Positions 44,150-53,614 of a stretch of DNA of 64,000 nucleotides are shown here, piece by piece. The DNA is from CANLBN01 sp965230205. GTDB taxonomy: Bacteria > Pseudomonadota > Gammaproteobacteria > Pseudomonadales > Cellvibrionaceae. The DNA lies in NCBI GenBank assembly GCA_965230205.1, contig OZ245996.1, positions 1,364,001-1,428,000 of the forward strand. The letters are read 5' to 3'. Position numbers and translations under genes: made by a program. Below the pieces are notes generated by a model. It did not search any database, was not told where the DNA came from, and saw only the letters and a program-made list of their open reading frames with translations. Position 1 is the first letter of the stretch; the number at the start of each line of letters is the position of its first letter.

Positions 44150-45666
44150 GATTGTGGCTCCTGAGTCTTAGGTAATGCTTCTATTGGTTCTGCTTCCGTT
44201 TTTGATTGCTCTAATGTTTTAGGTTCTTCTTGCTTTTTCTCTGCATTATTAGCGGAGCTATTTCTATTTGAGTCGCTTTTATCTAAATTATTTTCTGAGG
44301 CAGGTGGCCTTGTAATGGCTTGAGGGTTGTTCAGTCGGTGAAACTGCTCGATATAATCCGTGAGCAATTCAGAAGAACGATTAATGTTGGGTAGTACTTG
44401 GATAATGTTTTTCCCTTGTAACTTGGTGATCTCGCTATGAACAACCTCATATTCATTATAGTGAGAGTAGTAATTTTTCCACCACTTTTTTGCTTGTTCT
44501 AAGCTGGTTTTGTAAATCACCTCTTCCTCATGAAGCAAGGCAAACTGTGCCTGTTCAAACATTAAGGTTAAGTTGTTAACAATTTGTAATTTTGTTTCCG
44601 TACTAATTAATAATTCTGGAGCTTGATCGTAATAATTGTCGTTCACTTCTATAAAGCGGCCCAGGCTATTAATGCCATTTTTAATGCTTTTCCAGATAGA
44701 CTGATACCATGGTGTTTCGGTATCGGTTTGTGTTTCGATTTTGTCTTCAACTACTGCATTGTTTCCAATCTCAGGTTTGAAAGGAATGAGTGGCAATTGC
44801 TGGATCTGATTTTTTAAAGCGGAGATCTGTAAATAGAGTCCCTCGCGATCGACAGATTTTGCTAGCTTGAGAGCGATAATTTCCTGAGCAATAGCATTGC
44901 GTACTGGCAGTACACCAGAGTCATCTATAGACAATAAAATCTTATCGGCAGACTCTAATAAAGCTTGTGCGCCCGTTGTGCCTCGCTCAACTAATAAGCG
45001 TTGGCTAGCAAGACGAAGTAAATAACGCGCTTCTGCTAATAACCAATCATCTCGGCTGGTGCCCGCTAACGAACGTAGACGTTGAGTATGGCTGTCTAAG
45101 CGTTGCTGTAGTGCTTCCTGGTTTTTTGTTACTTCATTCAATAAGCTAACTTGTGTGTCAGCTTGTGACGATTGCTGCCGAGATAAATTACTTATTTTTG
45201 TATTTTGTTCAGCAGCAGAAGTTTCAAGTGTTTGTAAGCGTTGCTCTTGAGCGCCTGAATATTGTGTCCAGAATTGCCAGCCAAAATAACCGCCGACACC
45301 TAAGCCGATAATGATCAAGAGTAAAAGAATTAGTACTATTATTGATGAGCTACCTTTTTTCGGCGCTGCTGTTTCTGAGGCTTGTTTGTTCACTATCGCT
45401 TCATTTTTAGATTGGTTTTTTTGAGGCCCATCTTTTTCAGGTTTCTGATCACTGGGGTTCTCTGTTTTATCGGCTGCTATGTTATCTACTGTTGCTTCAG
45501 CAGAGCTTTCTTTGTCAGCGCTTAAGTTATTGCTTGCTGTCTCATTCGTTTCTGTGTCTTTGGGCATGTTTTCGTTAGAGATAGTTTCATCCTTTGATTT
45601 GTTTTCAGTTGTGGCCGCATCTGCTTTTGTCTTTTTTGCGTCTTGTTTATCTTTTTTGCCAGTCAT
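44146..45666 (-). CDS. hemX: HemX-family protein (uroporphyrinogen-III C-methyltransferase-like)
   Basis: Encodes 506 residues. The first about 105 residues are low complexity, full of Lys, Asp, Glu, Ser and Thr. A membrane helix follows (SSIIVLILLLLIIIGLGVGG), then a long coiled coil and the conserved DDWLLAEARYLLRLASQRLL. The C-terminus is again low complexity and Glu/Ser-rich. Although often annotated as a methyltransferase, this family lacks the SAM-binding fold, so I regard it as a haem-operon membrane protein of unclear role. It lies between hemD and hemY with overlaps at both ends. Confidence 0.9.
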   Translation of the reverse strand: MTGKKDKQDAKKTKADAATTENKSKDETISNENMPKDTETNETASNNLSADKESSAEATVDNIAADKTENPSDQKPEKDGPQKNQSKNEAIVNKQASETAAPKKGSSSIIVLILLLLIIIGLGVGGYFGWQFWTQYSGAQEQRLQTLETSAAEQNTKISNLSRQQSSQADTQVSLLNEVTKNQEALQQRLDSHTQRLRSLAGTSRDDWLLAEARYLLRLASQRLLVERGTTGAQALLESADKILLSIDDSGVLPVRNAIAQEIIALKLAKSVDREGLYLQISALKNQIQQLPLIPFKPEIGNNAVVEDKIETQTDTETPWYQSIWKSIKNGINSLGRFIEVNDNYYDQAPELLISTETKLQIVNNLTLMFEQAQFALLHEEEVIYKTSLEQAKKWWKNYYSHYNEYEVVHSEITKLQGKNIIQVLPNINRSSELLTDYIEQFHRLNNPQAITRPPASENNLDKSDSNRNSSANNAEKKQEEPKTLEQSKTEAEPIEALPKTQEPQS

Positions 45667-46474
45667 GGAGTGCCTCTATCATGCTCTCGTGAGTCGCATT
45701 TTTTGCGATGATAATATTTTCAAAATGTAAGTCTTTGGCTAATTGTGCAACACGTTCGCCAGGAACCAGCAGCGCTTGCTGCTTAATCCAGAGCAAATCA
45801 TTAGCTTGGATCGCAGTGCATAAATTGTGTAATGTTTCTCCGCTGTGAACAGCAGTCACAGGCAGTTGAGTGCTTTTTTTAAACTGTGTTATTTTTGCGC
45901 TATCAATAGCGTCAGGTATTAGCCGCCTGTAGAGTTCACAATAATCTACTAAAGCGCCTCTTGCTTCAAGAGATTTACCTAAATAAGTCCGTCCACCACA
46001 ACCGCGAAAAATAAGGATTTTCTCGCCATCAACGGCTTGTAGTATAGGCAGCGCCAGTAAGGCTTCACTATTCATAGCTTGTTCTGGAAAGTTGATGGTG
46101 TGGCTAGAATCGACTCCACCTAGCTGATTAATTTTCTCGTTTAATAATGTCGCTGTACTTGAGCCAACAGCTAGTAAATTAATTTTTGCGGGTAATTGAG
46201 GCCAATACTGATCTATCCAGTCAATACCATACTCCACAGCATTTTGGCTGACAAAGATAGCTTTCTGATATTCATCCAGACGCAATATTGTATTGATGAT
46301 TGCTTGTTTTGCTTCGTTATCATCCACTGGGCGTATCGCCAGCATGGGTTGTAAGGTGACTTTAGCGCCAAGCTCATGTAACTGTTTTGCCCAGAGAACA
46401 GCTTGAGCTTCAGGTCGAGTGATGAGTATGTGCATCCCTTCCAGGCTTTTGTTAGCCATGGCCATTATTACCAT
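45647..46474 (-). CDS. hemD: Uroporphyrinogen-III synthase
   Basis: Closes and inverts ring D of hydroxymethylbilane to make uroporphyrinogen III. The family start ILITRPEAQAVLWAKQL, the FVSQNAVEYGIDW segment and FRGCGGRTYLGKSLEARGA are recognisable. Several nearby Met codons make the start uncertain: ATG 46474 gives the longest form, ATG 46459 overlaps the hemC stop by 8 bp, and MHILIT at residue 14 is where many homologues begin. The 3' end overlaps hemX by 20 bp. Sequence is divergent, as usual for HemD. Confidence 0.92.
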   Translation of the reverse strand: MVIMAMANKSLEGMHILITRPEAQAVLWAKQLHELGAKVTLQPMLAIRPVDDNEAKQAIINTILRLDEYQKAIFVSQNAVEYGIDWIDQYWPQLPAKINLLAVGSSTATLLNEKINQLGGVDSSHTINFPEQAMNSEALLALPILQAVDGEKILIFRGCGGRTYLGKSLEARGALVDYCELYRRLIPDAIDSAKITQFKKSTQLPVTAVHSGETLHNLCTAIQANDLLWIKQQALLVPGERVAQLAKDLHFENIIIAKNATHESMIEALHDWQKR

Positions 46475-47399
46475 AGACTTCCGCTAAGATTTTCCCGGCA
46501 CCTGCATCTAATAGCTTTTCAGCCAACGTAATGCCTATCGCTTCTGCATCACTGGCATTGCCTCTAATCTCATTAGTAATTAATTGACTGCCGTTTGGGT
46601 CACCCACTAAGCCGCGCAGCCAGAGCTGGTTGTCCTGGTGAATGGCGTAGCATGCAATAGGGACTTGGCAGCCGCCTTCCAAACGGCGATTCATCGCACG
46701 TTCAGCGGAGACGCATTCAATCGTCACTGGGTGATTAAGGGGGGCGAGTAAGGCTTGGGTGGCCTCATCATTCGTTCGACATTCAATACCAACAGCACCT
46801 TGTCCGCCTGCTGGCAGGCAAGTTTCCGGGGCAATATACTCGCTAATGCGCTCAGCCATGCCAAGGCGTATTAAGCCGGCACTGGCAAGAATAATCGCGT
46901 CGTACTCACCTGCATCGAGTTTTGCCAGGCGAGTATTAACATTGCCTCTTAAAAACTTAATCTTGAGGTCTGGCCGCATTGCTAATAGCTGACATTGTCT
47001 GCGTAGGCTTGAAGTACCTACAACTGCTCCTTCAGGGAGTTCTGAAAAACACTGGATATCATTAGAAACAAAGGCGTCACGGGGGTCTTCTCTCTCGCAA
47101 ATTACTGAAAGCCCTAAGCCTTCAGGAAATTCCATAGGGACATCTTTCATCGAGTGAACAGCAATATCCGCTTCATTTTCCAGAAGCGCTTGTTCCAGCT
47201 CCTTTACGAATAAACCTTTGCCGCCTACTTTGGCTAAAGGTACATCTAGTATCTTGTCGCCACGGCTCGTCATTGGTTTCAGTTCAACGGAGAGCTGAGG
47301 GTGCAGGCTTTCCAAACGTGCTTTTACATATTCTGCCTGCCACATTGCCAGCGCACTTTTACGTGTGGCAATACGTATTAATTGGGGGGATGATGACAT
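46452..47399 (-). CDS. hemC: Porphobilinogen deaminase (hydroxymethylbilane synthase)
   Basis: Joins four porphobilinogen units into hydroxymethylbilane. The N-terminal motif is RIATRKSALAMWQAEYVK, the catalytic Asp lies in VHSMKDVP (about 86), the substrate-binding arginines in GTSSLRRQCQ and RGNVNTRLAKLD, and the dipyrromethane-cofactor Cys is about residue 244 in EGGCQVPIACY. Length of 315 is normal. It is the first gene of hemC-hemD-hemX-hemY, divergent from the tetR-like gene. In Pseudomonas, hemC directly follows algR; here a 6.5-kb cassette separates them. Confidence 0.96.
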   Translation of the reverse strand: MSSSPQLIRIATRKSALAMWQAEYVKARLESLHPQLSVELKPMTSRGDKILDVPLAKVGGKGLFVKELEQALLENEADIAVHSMKDVPMEFPEGLGLSVICEREDPRDAFVSNDIQCFSELPEGAVVGTSSLRRQCQLLAMRPDLKIKFLRGNVNTRLAKLDAGEYDAIILASAGLIRLGMAERISEYIAPETCLPAGGQGAVGIECRTNDEATQALLAPLNHPVTIECVSAERAMNRRLEGGCQVPIACYAIHQDNQLWLRGLVGDPNGSQLITNEIRGNASDAEAIGITLAEKLLDAGAGKILAEVYGNNGHG

Positions 47400-47546
47400 G
47401 GTGTACTAAATCCAGCTGCAGCAAAAGCACATCATATCAAAAGCTTGGGGCCTGTTAACACTGATATTCACAGGCCCTGGCTCTATAGATGCTCCTTATT
47501 GCTAAAACATTCGATCACTTGATATTGTGAGTCAGGATACACGAAT

Positions 47547-47561
47547 TTGACGAAGCGTCAT
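47547..47561. promoter_or_regulatory. TetR-type operator copy 1
   Basis: TTGACGAAGCGTCAT contains TGACG-AAG-CGTCA, a 13-bp palindrome, 84 bp before the TetR-family gene. It is 23 bp from copy 2 and shares the same 5-base arms with copy 3 before the transporter gene. Confidence 0.65.
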
Positions 47562-47569
47562 TTTTTGTG

Positions 47570-47584
47570 TTGACGATTCGTCAA
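47570..47584. promoter_or_regulatory. TetR-type operator copy 2
   Basis: TTGACGATTCGTCAA is palindromic over 15 bp (arms TTGACGA and TCGTCAA around one central base), about 60 bp before the TetR-family start. Spacing of about two helical turns from copy 1 suggests two dimers binding on one face. The TTGACG could also act as a -35 element, so binding would block the promoter. Confidence 0.68.
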
Positions 47585-47644
47585 TTATAGGTTTTAATTC
47601 CCTCCCATAGATTTTAGTAACAACCTAGCAACAGCCCGATACCC

Positions 47645-48391
47645 ATGTCCCCACGTTATATTGATGAAGCAACATTAAAGGCTCGCGAAGAAGAAATTCT
47701 TGATCGAGCATTAGAGATCATTTCCAAAAATGGCATTGTTGCATTGACTATGGATAAGTTAGTGGCGAGTGTCAGTTATTCGAAAGGAACGATTTACAAT
47801 CATTTTTCTTCTAAAGAAGATGTATTGGCAGGTTTGTGTAATCGGAATATGCGTAGCGTGATGGATCTATTTTTGCGGGCAGTGGATATAGAAGGCAATT
47901 CTCGCGACAAAATGACAGCAATTGGTTTTGCTTACATGCTTTCGGTGCTATTGTCGCCACAGCATTTTGCTCTTGTCATGAATGCGAAAACAGAATTGTT
48001 CGAAACGGCTTCCGAGGCACGGCGAGAAGAACATGACAGGCTTGATCAGAAATTATTTGGTGTGATGTGTGACCTTATTGAGAAGGCTATCGCTAATCGA
48101 GAATTAATTTTAAAAGATAATGTTGATGCTCAGCAGGTATCTTTTTCATTATGGGCAATGTCTTTCGGTACGATTGGCTTACTTCTCAATGGCGAAAAGG
48201 CGTGCAGTACAACAACTGGAATGATTTTGGAGGATAGGGTAATCAAACATGGCAATATCGTCATGGATGGTTTGGGTTGGGCACCTTCAGATCGTGATCA
48301 GGTTGAATTCCTTGAGTGGTTAAAGTCTGATGTGTTTAACATCGAGCTCGACATGTTGGAAAAACAAGGTGTATTTTTAAGGGTCGCTTAA
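47645..48391 (+). CDS. TetR/AcrR-family transcriptional regulator
   Basis: A 248-residue repressor. The DNA-binding helix-turn-helix is N-terminal: EEEILDRALEIISKNGIVAL, then VSYSKGTIYNHFSSKEDVLA. The C-terminal ligand pocket is not conserved, so the inducer is unknown. The gene faces away from hemC and lies just before an RND/MMPL transporter, which it most likely represses. Two palindromes before its own start and one before the transporter share TGACGnnnCGTCA, evidence for self-control and control of the transporter operon. Confidence 0.88.
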   Translation: MSPRYIDEATLKAREEEILDRALEIISKNGIVALTMDKLVASVSYSKGTIYNHFSSKEDVLAGLCNRNMRSVMDLFLRAVDIEGNSRDKMTAIGFAYMLSVLLSPQHFALVMNAKTELFETASEARREEHDRLDQKLFGVMCDLIEKAIANRELILKDNVDAQQVSFSLWAMSFGTIGLLLNGEKACSTTTGMILEDRVIKHGNIVMDGLGWAPSDRDQVEFLEWLKSDVFNIELDMLEKQGVFLRVA

Positions 48392-48477
48392 TAAAAAATT
48401 TTAGATACGCCAGTATTATCGCTAAACAACATAACAAAAATGAACAATTTTAATAATTGTTTTTTTTAAATAGTTTT

Positions 48478-48492
48478 ATGACGGTTCGTCAT
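48478..48492. promoter_or_regulatory. TetR-type operator copy 3, before the transporter
   Basis: ATGACGGTTCGTCAT has perfect ATGACG/CGTCAT arms around GTT. It lies 34 bp before the transporter start and shares TGACG/CGTCA arms with copies 1 and 2, suggesting that the neighbouring TetR regulator controls this operon. Confidence 0.68.
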
Positions 48493-48526
48493 GAAAATGA
48501 AATGATAATGTTAAAGAGAGGGATGT

Positions 48527-50923
48527 ATGAATAATATGAAAGAGGCATTATTTGGTGCTGCTGTTCGGCGGCCCTTTTTAGCTATTTTGGGAATGGTATT
48601 ATTGGTGATGGCGGCGGCTTATGGTGCCTCTAAACTCACTTTTAAATCGGACTACCGTGTATTTTTCGGCAAAGAAAACCCACAGTTGACTGCATTTGAA
48701 GAAATGCAAAAAACATTTACCAAAAATGATAGTGTTGTATTTATAGTAGCGCCCAAAGATGGCGTGGTTTTCAAAGAAGAAACACTTAAAGCGATTCACG
48801 AATTAACAACAGAATCATGGCAGATACCTTATACCAGCCGTGTTGATTCGGTGACTAATTACCAACATACGACAGCAGAAGGCGATGATCTTATAGTAGA
48901 AGATTTGGTTTTAGAGCCTGAATTGATTCCCAGTTTGGATTTAGATAAATTAAAAGATATTGCGCTAAGTGAGCCTCTGTTAAGAAAAAAATTAATTGCG
49001 GAAGACGCATCGGTAACAGTCGTTAACGCAACGGTTCAGTTACCTGGTATTGACCCAGTGACAGAGTTGCCAGAAGTGGTAACTAAAGTTCGTGAAATCA
49101 AAACGCAAATTAATCAAAATTACCCTGATGTAGATGTTTACTTATCAGGGATGATTATGATGAATAATACCTTCTCTGAAGCATCGCTTAATGATAATGC
49201 TACCTTATTGCCTATTATGCTTTTCGTTGTAATTCCTCTTACAATGATTTTTCTATTGCGTACAATTAGTGGTACGATTTCAACATTTATCATCGTAATA
49301 TTTTCTATCGTCACTGCAATGGGATTGGCGGGTTGGATGGGTTTTTTCCTGACCGGGCCATCAGCATCTGCCCCAACAGTGATACTGACACTGGCAATAG
49401 CCGACTGTATTCATATCTTAACGACCATGTTGTACGAAATGCGGCATGGTATGAAAAAACATGCTGCAATATTAGAAAGTTTACGTGTTAATTTTCAGCC
49501 TATCTTATTAACCAGTGTGACAACTGCCATTGGTTTTTTGAGTATGAACTTCTCAGATTCGCCACCATTTCGTGACCTTGGCAATATAGTGGCAATGGGC
49601 GTGATGATTGCCTTTGTTCTTTCCATTACATTATTTCCGGCTTTGCTGAGTGCACTGCCGATACGAGTGAAGTTAGAAGAAGATCGCAAAGGCGATTTTA
49701 TGAATAACATTGCAAATTTTGTTATCGCTAAAAAGAAAGTGTTATTCCCATCATTCATTGCCATTATTATTGGTTTAACTATTTTTGTCCCTCAGAATGA
49801 ATTGAATGATAACTTTATTAAATATTTCGATACCTCTGTACCATTTCGTCAATCAACGGATTTTATGGAAGAACGCTTATCGGGTTTGATGACACAAGAG
49901 ATTGAGGTAAAGAGTAAAGAATCCAGTGGAATTAACAAGCCTGAATACTTAAAAGTATTGGCCGATTTTAGTGACTGGATGCGGACGCAACCAGAAACCG
50001 AAAATATTAGCATTTTATCGGACATTCTGCGTAGGCTGAATAAAAATATGCACGGTGATGACCCGTCGTATTATCGCTTGCCAGAAGATAGAGAGCTTTC
50101 AGCGCAATATTTGCTGCTTTATGAATTGTCTTTACCCTACGGTCTTGATTTAAATAATCAAATTGATGTGGACAAAGCAGGCACGCGCATTGTTGTTACC
50201 ACTAAAAATATGACCAGTGTGGAAAATATTGAAATGGAGCAGCGTATTGAAAGCTGGTTTGCCGAAAATGCGCCACAATATGAAGCTGTTATTGCCAGTC
50301 CTAATTTAATGTTTGCTCATATTGGCCAACGCAACATTCAATCAATGTTATTAGGGACAACAATCGCTTTAATGCTGATCTCTTTGTTATTGGGTATAGC
50401 GTTGCGTTCCATTAAATTTGGTTTTATTAGTTTAGTACCTAACTTGATTCCAGCGGCAATGGGTTTTGGTCTCTGGTTCTTTATTGATGGGCAGGTGGGT
50501 CTAGGCTTGTCTGTTGTAACCGGTATGACCCTAGGTATTGTGGTCGATGATACTGTGCATTTCCTTAGTAAGTACCTACGTGCTCGCCGAGTTAAAAACA
50601 AGGATACAGAAGCTGCCGTACGTTATGCATTTGCGAGTGTAGGGCGAGCCCTATGGATTACGACGATAGTACTGATTGCTGGCTTTATGGTGCTGGCTCA
50701 ATCCAGTTTCAAATTAAATGCAGACATGGGCTTGTTAACGGCCATGACGATAGGTATTGCTTTAATTGTTGATTTTCTATTTTTACCGCCTTTATTAATG
50801 CTGCTTGATAAAAACAAGCAAGCAGAAAGTGAACCAAGTGTTAGCGAGGCAGAAAGTAAGCCCGCTAGCTCAACAACTAATACGACTGTTACTACCGGAG
50901 ATAGTGATTATGTTGCCAGTTAA
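48527..50923 (+). CDS. MMPL/RND-superfamily transporter
   Basis: A 798-residue inner-membrane transporter. Two halves each have one helix, a large periplasmic loop and about five helices: the first half spans about 13-385 and the second about 400-770. Signatures include FKSDYRVFFGKENPQ after helix 1, ILTLAIADCIHILTTMLYE, and LGIVVDDTVHFLSKYLRARR in the second half; acidic residues inside helices fit proton coupling. The family often exports lipids or hopanoids rather than drugs. The downstream LolA-like periplasmic and outer-membrane barrel genes suggest envelope lipid transport. The start has AGAGAGGG upstream. Confidence 0.9.
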   Translation: MNNMKEALFGAAVRRPFLAILGMVLLVMAAAYGASKLTFKSDYRVFFGKENPQLTAFEEMQKTFTKNDSVVFIVAPKDGVVFKEETLKAIHELTTESWQIPYTSRVDSVTNYQHTTAEGDDLIVEDLVLEPELIPSLDLDKLKDIALSEPLLRKKLIAEDASVTVVNATVQLPGIDPVTELPEVVTKVREIKTQINQNYPDVDVYLSGMIMMNNTFSEASLNDNATLLPIMLFVVIPLTMIFLLRTISGTISTFIIVIFSIVTAMGLAGWMGFFLTGPSASAPTVILTLAIADCIHILTTMLYEMRHGMKKHAAILESLRVNFQPILLTSVTTAIGFLSMNFSDSPPFRDLGNIVAMGVMIAFVLSITLFPALLSALPIRVKLEEDRKGDFMNNIANFVIAKKKVLFPSFIAIIIGLTIFVPQNELNDNFIKYFDTSVPFRQSTDFMEERLSGLMTQEIEVKSKESSGINKPEYLKVLADFSDWMRTQPETENISILSDILRRLNKNMHGDDPSYYRLPEDRELSAQYLLLYELSLPYGLDLNNQIDVDKAGTRIVVTTKNMTSVENIEMEQRIESWFAENAPQYEAVIASPNLMFAHIGQRNIQSMLLGTTIALMLISLLLGIALRSIKFGFISLVPNLIPAAMGFGLWFFIDGQVGLGLSVVTGMTLGIVVDDTVHFLSKYLRARRVKNKDTEAAVRYAFASVGRALWITTIVLIAGFMVLAQSSFKLNADMGLLTAMTIGIALIVDFLFLPPLLMLLDKNKQAESEPSVSEAESKPASSTTNTTVTTGDSDYVAS

Positions 50924-51728
50924 TGTTAAATCAGTTTCAGCAGCGATAGGTTTGGCTATTTGTGTATTAGCCAGTACCAACGGCTTTGCTCAGTCAGGCG
51001 AAAATCTGACACCTGAGAAAAAGGGTTTGGCGATCGCTCAAAAAGTTAAAGAAAGAGATTTGGGTTGGGGCGACAGCCAAACGACGTTAAAAATGATTTT
51101 ACGCAATGCTGCTGGCCAAGAAAGTACTCGTAAGATTCGTACTAAAACGCTAGAAGTGCAAAATGATGGGGATAAAGGTTTAAATATTTTTGATCACCCT
51201 CGCGATGTTAAGGGAACTGCTTTTTTAAGTTTCTCCCATCCCATTGGTGCAGATGATCAATGGTTGTATTTGCCAGCCCTAAAACGAGTCAAGCGTATCG
51301 CTTCTCGCAATAAGTCTGGGCCATTTATGGGGTCTGAGTTTGCCTATGAAGATTTAGCATCGTTTGAAGTGGAAAAATACACGTATAAATTTTTACGAGA
51401 AGAACCTTGTGCAGCGGGCACCTGTTTTGTGATTGAGCAATATCCAGTGGATAAGTATTCTGGGTACACGCGTTTAGTTAACTGGATCGATCAAGATGAA
51501 TATCGTAGCTGGAAAACAGAATTCTATGATCGTAGAAACAGCTTGCTTAAAACATTGACGGTAGCTGATTTTAAACAGTACCTTGACAAGTACTGGCGTG
51601 CTACGGCTATGAATATGGTTAATCACCAAACCAAAAAAACGACGGATTTAGTTTGGGATGAATATCAGTTTAGAACCGGTTTAACTGATGCTGATTTTAA
51701 TAAAAATACCTTGAAGCGAGCTAAATAA
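50910..51728 (+). CDS. LolA-like outer-membrane lipoprotein-sorting protein
   Basis: Periplasmic protein of 272 residues. The start is ATG 50910 (MLPVNVKSVSAAIG) with ACCGGAG upstream; longer in-frame starts inside the transporter gene lack support. The signal peptide ends at FAQ. The body has the family features ALKRVKRIASRNKSGPFMGS, EFAYEDLASFEVEKYTYKF and, with a disulfide-forming pair, EEPCAAGTCFVIEQYP. Members of this group accompany MMPL/RND transporters and may carry lipid through the periplasm. It overlaps the transporter gene by 14 bp, so they are coupled. Confidence 0.88.
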   Translation: MLPVNVKSVSAAIGLAICVLASTNGFAQSGENLTPEKKGLAIAQKVKERDLGWGDSQTTLKMILRNAAGQESTRKIRTKTLEVQNDGDKGLNIFDHPRDVKGTAFLSFSHPIGADDQWLYLPALKRVKRIASRNKSGPFMGSEFAYEDLASFEVEKYTYKFLREEPCAAGTCFVIEQYPVDKYSGYTRLVNWIDQDEYRSWKTEFYDRRNSLLKTLTVADFKQYLDKYWRATAMNMVNHQTKKTTDLVWDEYQFRTGLTDADFNKNTLKRAK

Positions 51729-51816
51729 AACTCGCAGGTTTATACCGTTTCAAATGATTTAACTCACTATTATTTTTATCAACACTACGTGTTGCTGTTA
51801 AGAGCGTTACCTTAAA

Positions 51817-53028
51817 ATGGCCAGACTGTTTACATTGGAAAACACACTATTGCCGTTAGTTTTGTGTTTTCCTTTTACAGGCGTAAATGCTGAAGTGGAA
51901 TTTGAGCTAGCAGGAAAAGCTGAAATAGAAGTGACGGCTTATGCTGATGAGGGCCAGTTTCCTAATCAAGACTACCGCACGAATTTATCGGTCGCTGCTG
52001 AGCCAGAGTTCTATTGGGAGTGGAATAACGGCAATGATAGTTTTACATTCAGGCCGTTTGCTCGTGCTGATGAAAATGATGAAGAACGTACACATGCTGA
52101 TATCAGAGATTTTTCCTGGACCCATGTTAATGGCAATTGGGAATTTCACACCGGTGTACGTAAAGTTTTCTGGGGCGTTACGGAGTTTAACCATTTAGTC
52201 GATATTGTTAATCAAACTGATAGTGTTGATTCTTTCGATGGTGAAGAAAAACTTGGCCAACCCATGATTAATATTTCACGAGTCACAGATTGGGGTATTT
52301 TCGACACCTTTATTCTGGTTGGCTTTCGTGAAAGAACCTTTGCCGGAGAAGACGGCAGGCTTCGTAGCAATTTAATTGTAGATACTGATCGCGCAAGTTA
52401 TGAATCTGACGATGAAGAAAAGCACATAGATTACGCATTTCGTTGGAGCCATTCAGTCAGCTTTTTTGATCTAGGCGTATATTGGTTTAACGGTACTGAT
52501 CGAGAGCCGCTTTTTCAACCGCGCTTAGTGAATGGCACGGCAGTGTTAATTCCCTTCTATCAACAAATTTCTCAAGCAGGCATTGATGTCCAGGCGACAA
52601 TAGACAGTTGGCTATGGAAACTGGAGGCTATTTATCAAGACAGTGATAACGATGAATTTTTAGCTTCACAATTTGGTTTTGAATATACCTTCTATGGAGT
52701 GAATCAAACGGCTGCGGATATCGGAGTCCTATTAGAATATGGTTGGGATGAAAGAGACGAAGACTCAAACCGTATTGCGCAGAATGATATTTACCTGGGC
52801 TCTCGACTCACGCTGAATGATAGCAATGATACAGCCTTATTAGTCGGTATGAGTTACGACGCTGACTATCACACAAGAAGCTTATTGATTGAAGCTTCCA
52901 GACGCCTGACCGACCACTGGACAGTGGCATTAGAGGGGTTGGTGTTTAAAGCCAGTAATACCAATGATGCAGCAGCTGTACTTGATGAAGATGATCGTTT
53001 GCAGCTAAAGCTGGAACGGTATTTTTAA
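51817..53028 (+). CDS. Outer-membrane beta-barrel-like protein
   Basis: A 403-residue protein with an N-terminal signal segment (LLPLVLCFPFTGVNA) and alternating aromatic/polar strands to the last residue, which is Phe (LKLERYF) as in barrels. Acidic and aromatic content is high. It resembles the barrel partner seen beside MMPL/RND and LolA-like genes. No specific family name is certain. It probably completes the route from inner membrane through periplasm to the outer membrane, in the same operon, 88 bp after the LolA-like gene. Confidence 0.75.
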   Translation: MARLFTLENTLLPLVLCFPFTGVNAEVEFELAGKAEIEVTAYADEGQFPNQDYRTNLSVAAEPEFYWEWNNGNDSFTFRPFARADENDEERTHADIRDFSWTHVNGNWEFHTGVRKVFWGVTEFNHLVDIVNQTDSVDSFDGEEKLGQPMINISRVTDWGIFDTFILVGFRERTFAGEDGRLRSNLIVDTDRASYESDDEEKHIDYAFRWSHSVSFFDLGVYWFNGTDREPLFQPRLVNGTAVLIPFYQQISQAGIDVQATIDSWLWKLEAIYQDSDNDEFLASQFGFEYTFYGVNQTAADIGVLLEYGWDERDEDSNRIAQNDIYLGSRLTLNDSNDTALLVGMSYDADYHTRSLLIEASRRLTDHWTVALEGLVFKASNTNDAAAVLDEDDRLQLKLERYF

Positions 53029-53086
53029 TGCGCTATAGCGTTTTTTCTGCCCGTGTTATTTTTTGTCTCAATAAAAGGGAATATTT

Positions 53087-53596
53087 ATGATTCGCTTGGT
53101 ATGTGGCCCGATTGGAGCTGGTAAAACTACATATGCAATGGCCTTGGCAGAGCAAACGCGTTCAATTCGATTTTCTGAAGATGAATGGCTTGCTAAATTA
53201 TTTGTGCCTGATGCCTCAGAAGGGTTGCTGGAACAACCAATGCAAGTTGTTGGTGAATGGGCAACAGAAAGATACCTTCGTTGCCGCAGTCAAATATGGT
53301 TGGTCTGTAAGCAACTGCTTTCGAATAATATCAGCATTGTATTGGACGGCGCTGCGGCAAATCAAAGCCAGCGGGATGCGATTCGCAAAAAAGCAATAGA
53401 TCATAGCGTTGATTTTCAATTGTATTATATAACGGCCCCGTCTACTGTGAGACATAAGCGAGTATTTGAGCGAAACCAACATCAAGGCTGTACTTATTCT
53501 CTTGAAGTTACGCCAGCCATGTTTGAACATACCGAAAATTTTTTTGAACCACCGATTGGCGAAGAATTAGAAAACGCTATTGTTGTTCAAACATAA
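53087..53596 (+). CDS. P-loop kinase-like ATPase
   Basis: A 169-residue AAA-type, zeta-toxin/kinase-like P-loop protein. The Walker A motif is CGPIGAGKTTYA near the N-terminus. IRFSEDEWLAKLF supplies an acidic pair near the base, and VLDGAAANQSQRDAIRK resembles the Walker B and lid region of small nucleotide or sugar kinases. The C-terminal part has arginine-rich RHKRVFERN, typical of a lid. The substrate is unknown. It may be an independent passenger downstream of the transporter operon, 58 bp away. Confidence 0.78.
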   Translation: MIRLVCGPIGAGKTTYAMALAEQTRSIRFSEDEWLAKLFVPDASEGLLEQPMQVVGEWATERYLRCRSQIWLVCKQLLSNNISIVLDGAAANQSQRDAIRKKAIDHSVDFQLYYITAPSTVRHKRVFERNQHQGCTYSLEVTPAMFEHTENFFEPPIGEELENAIVVQT

Positions 53597-53614
53597 AATA
53601 GGGTGAGTTCATAG

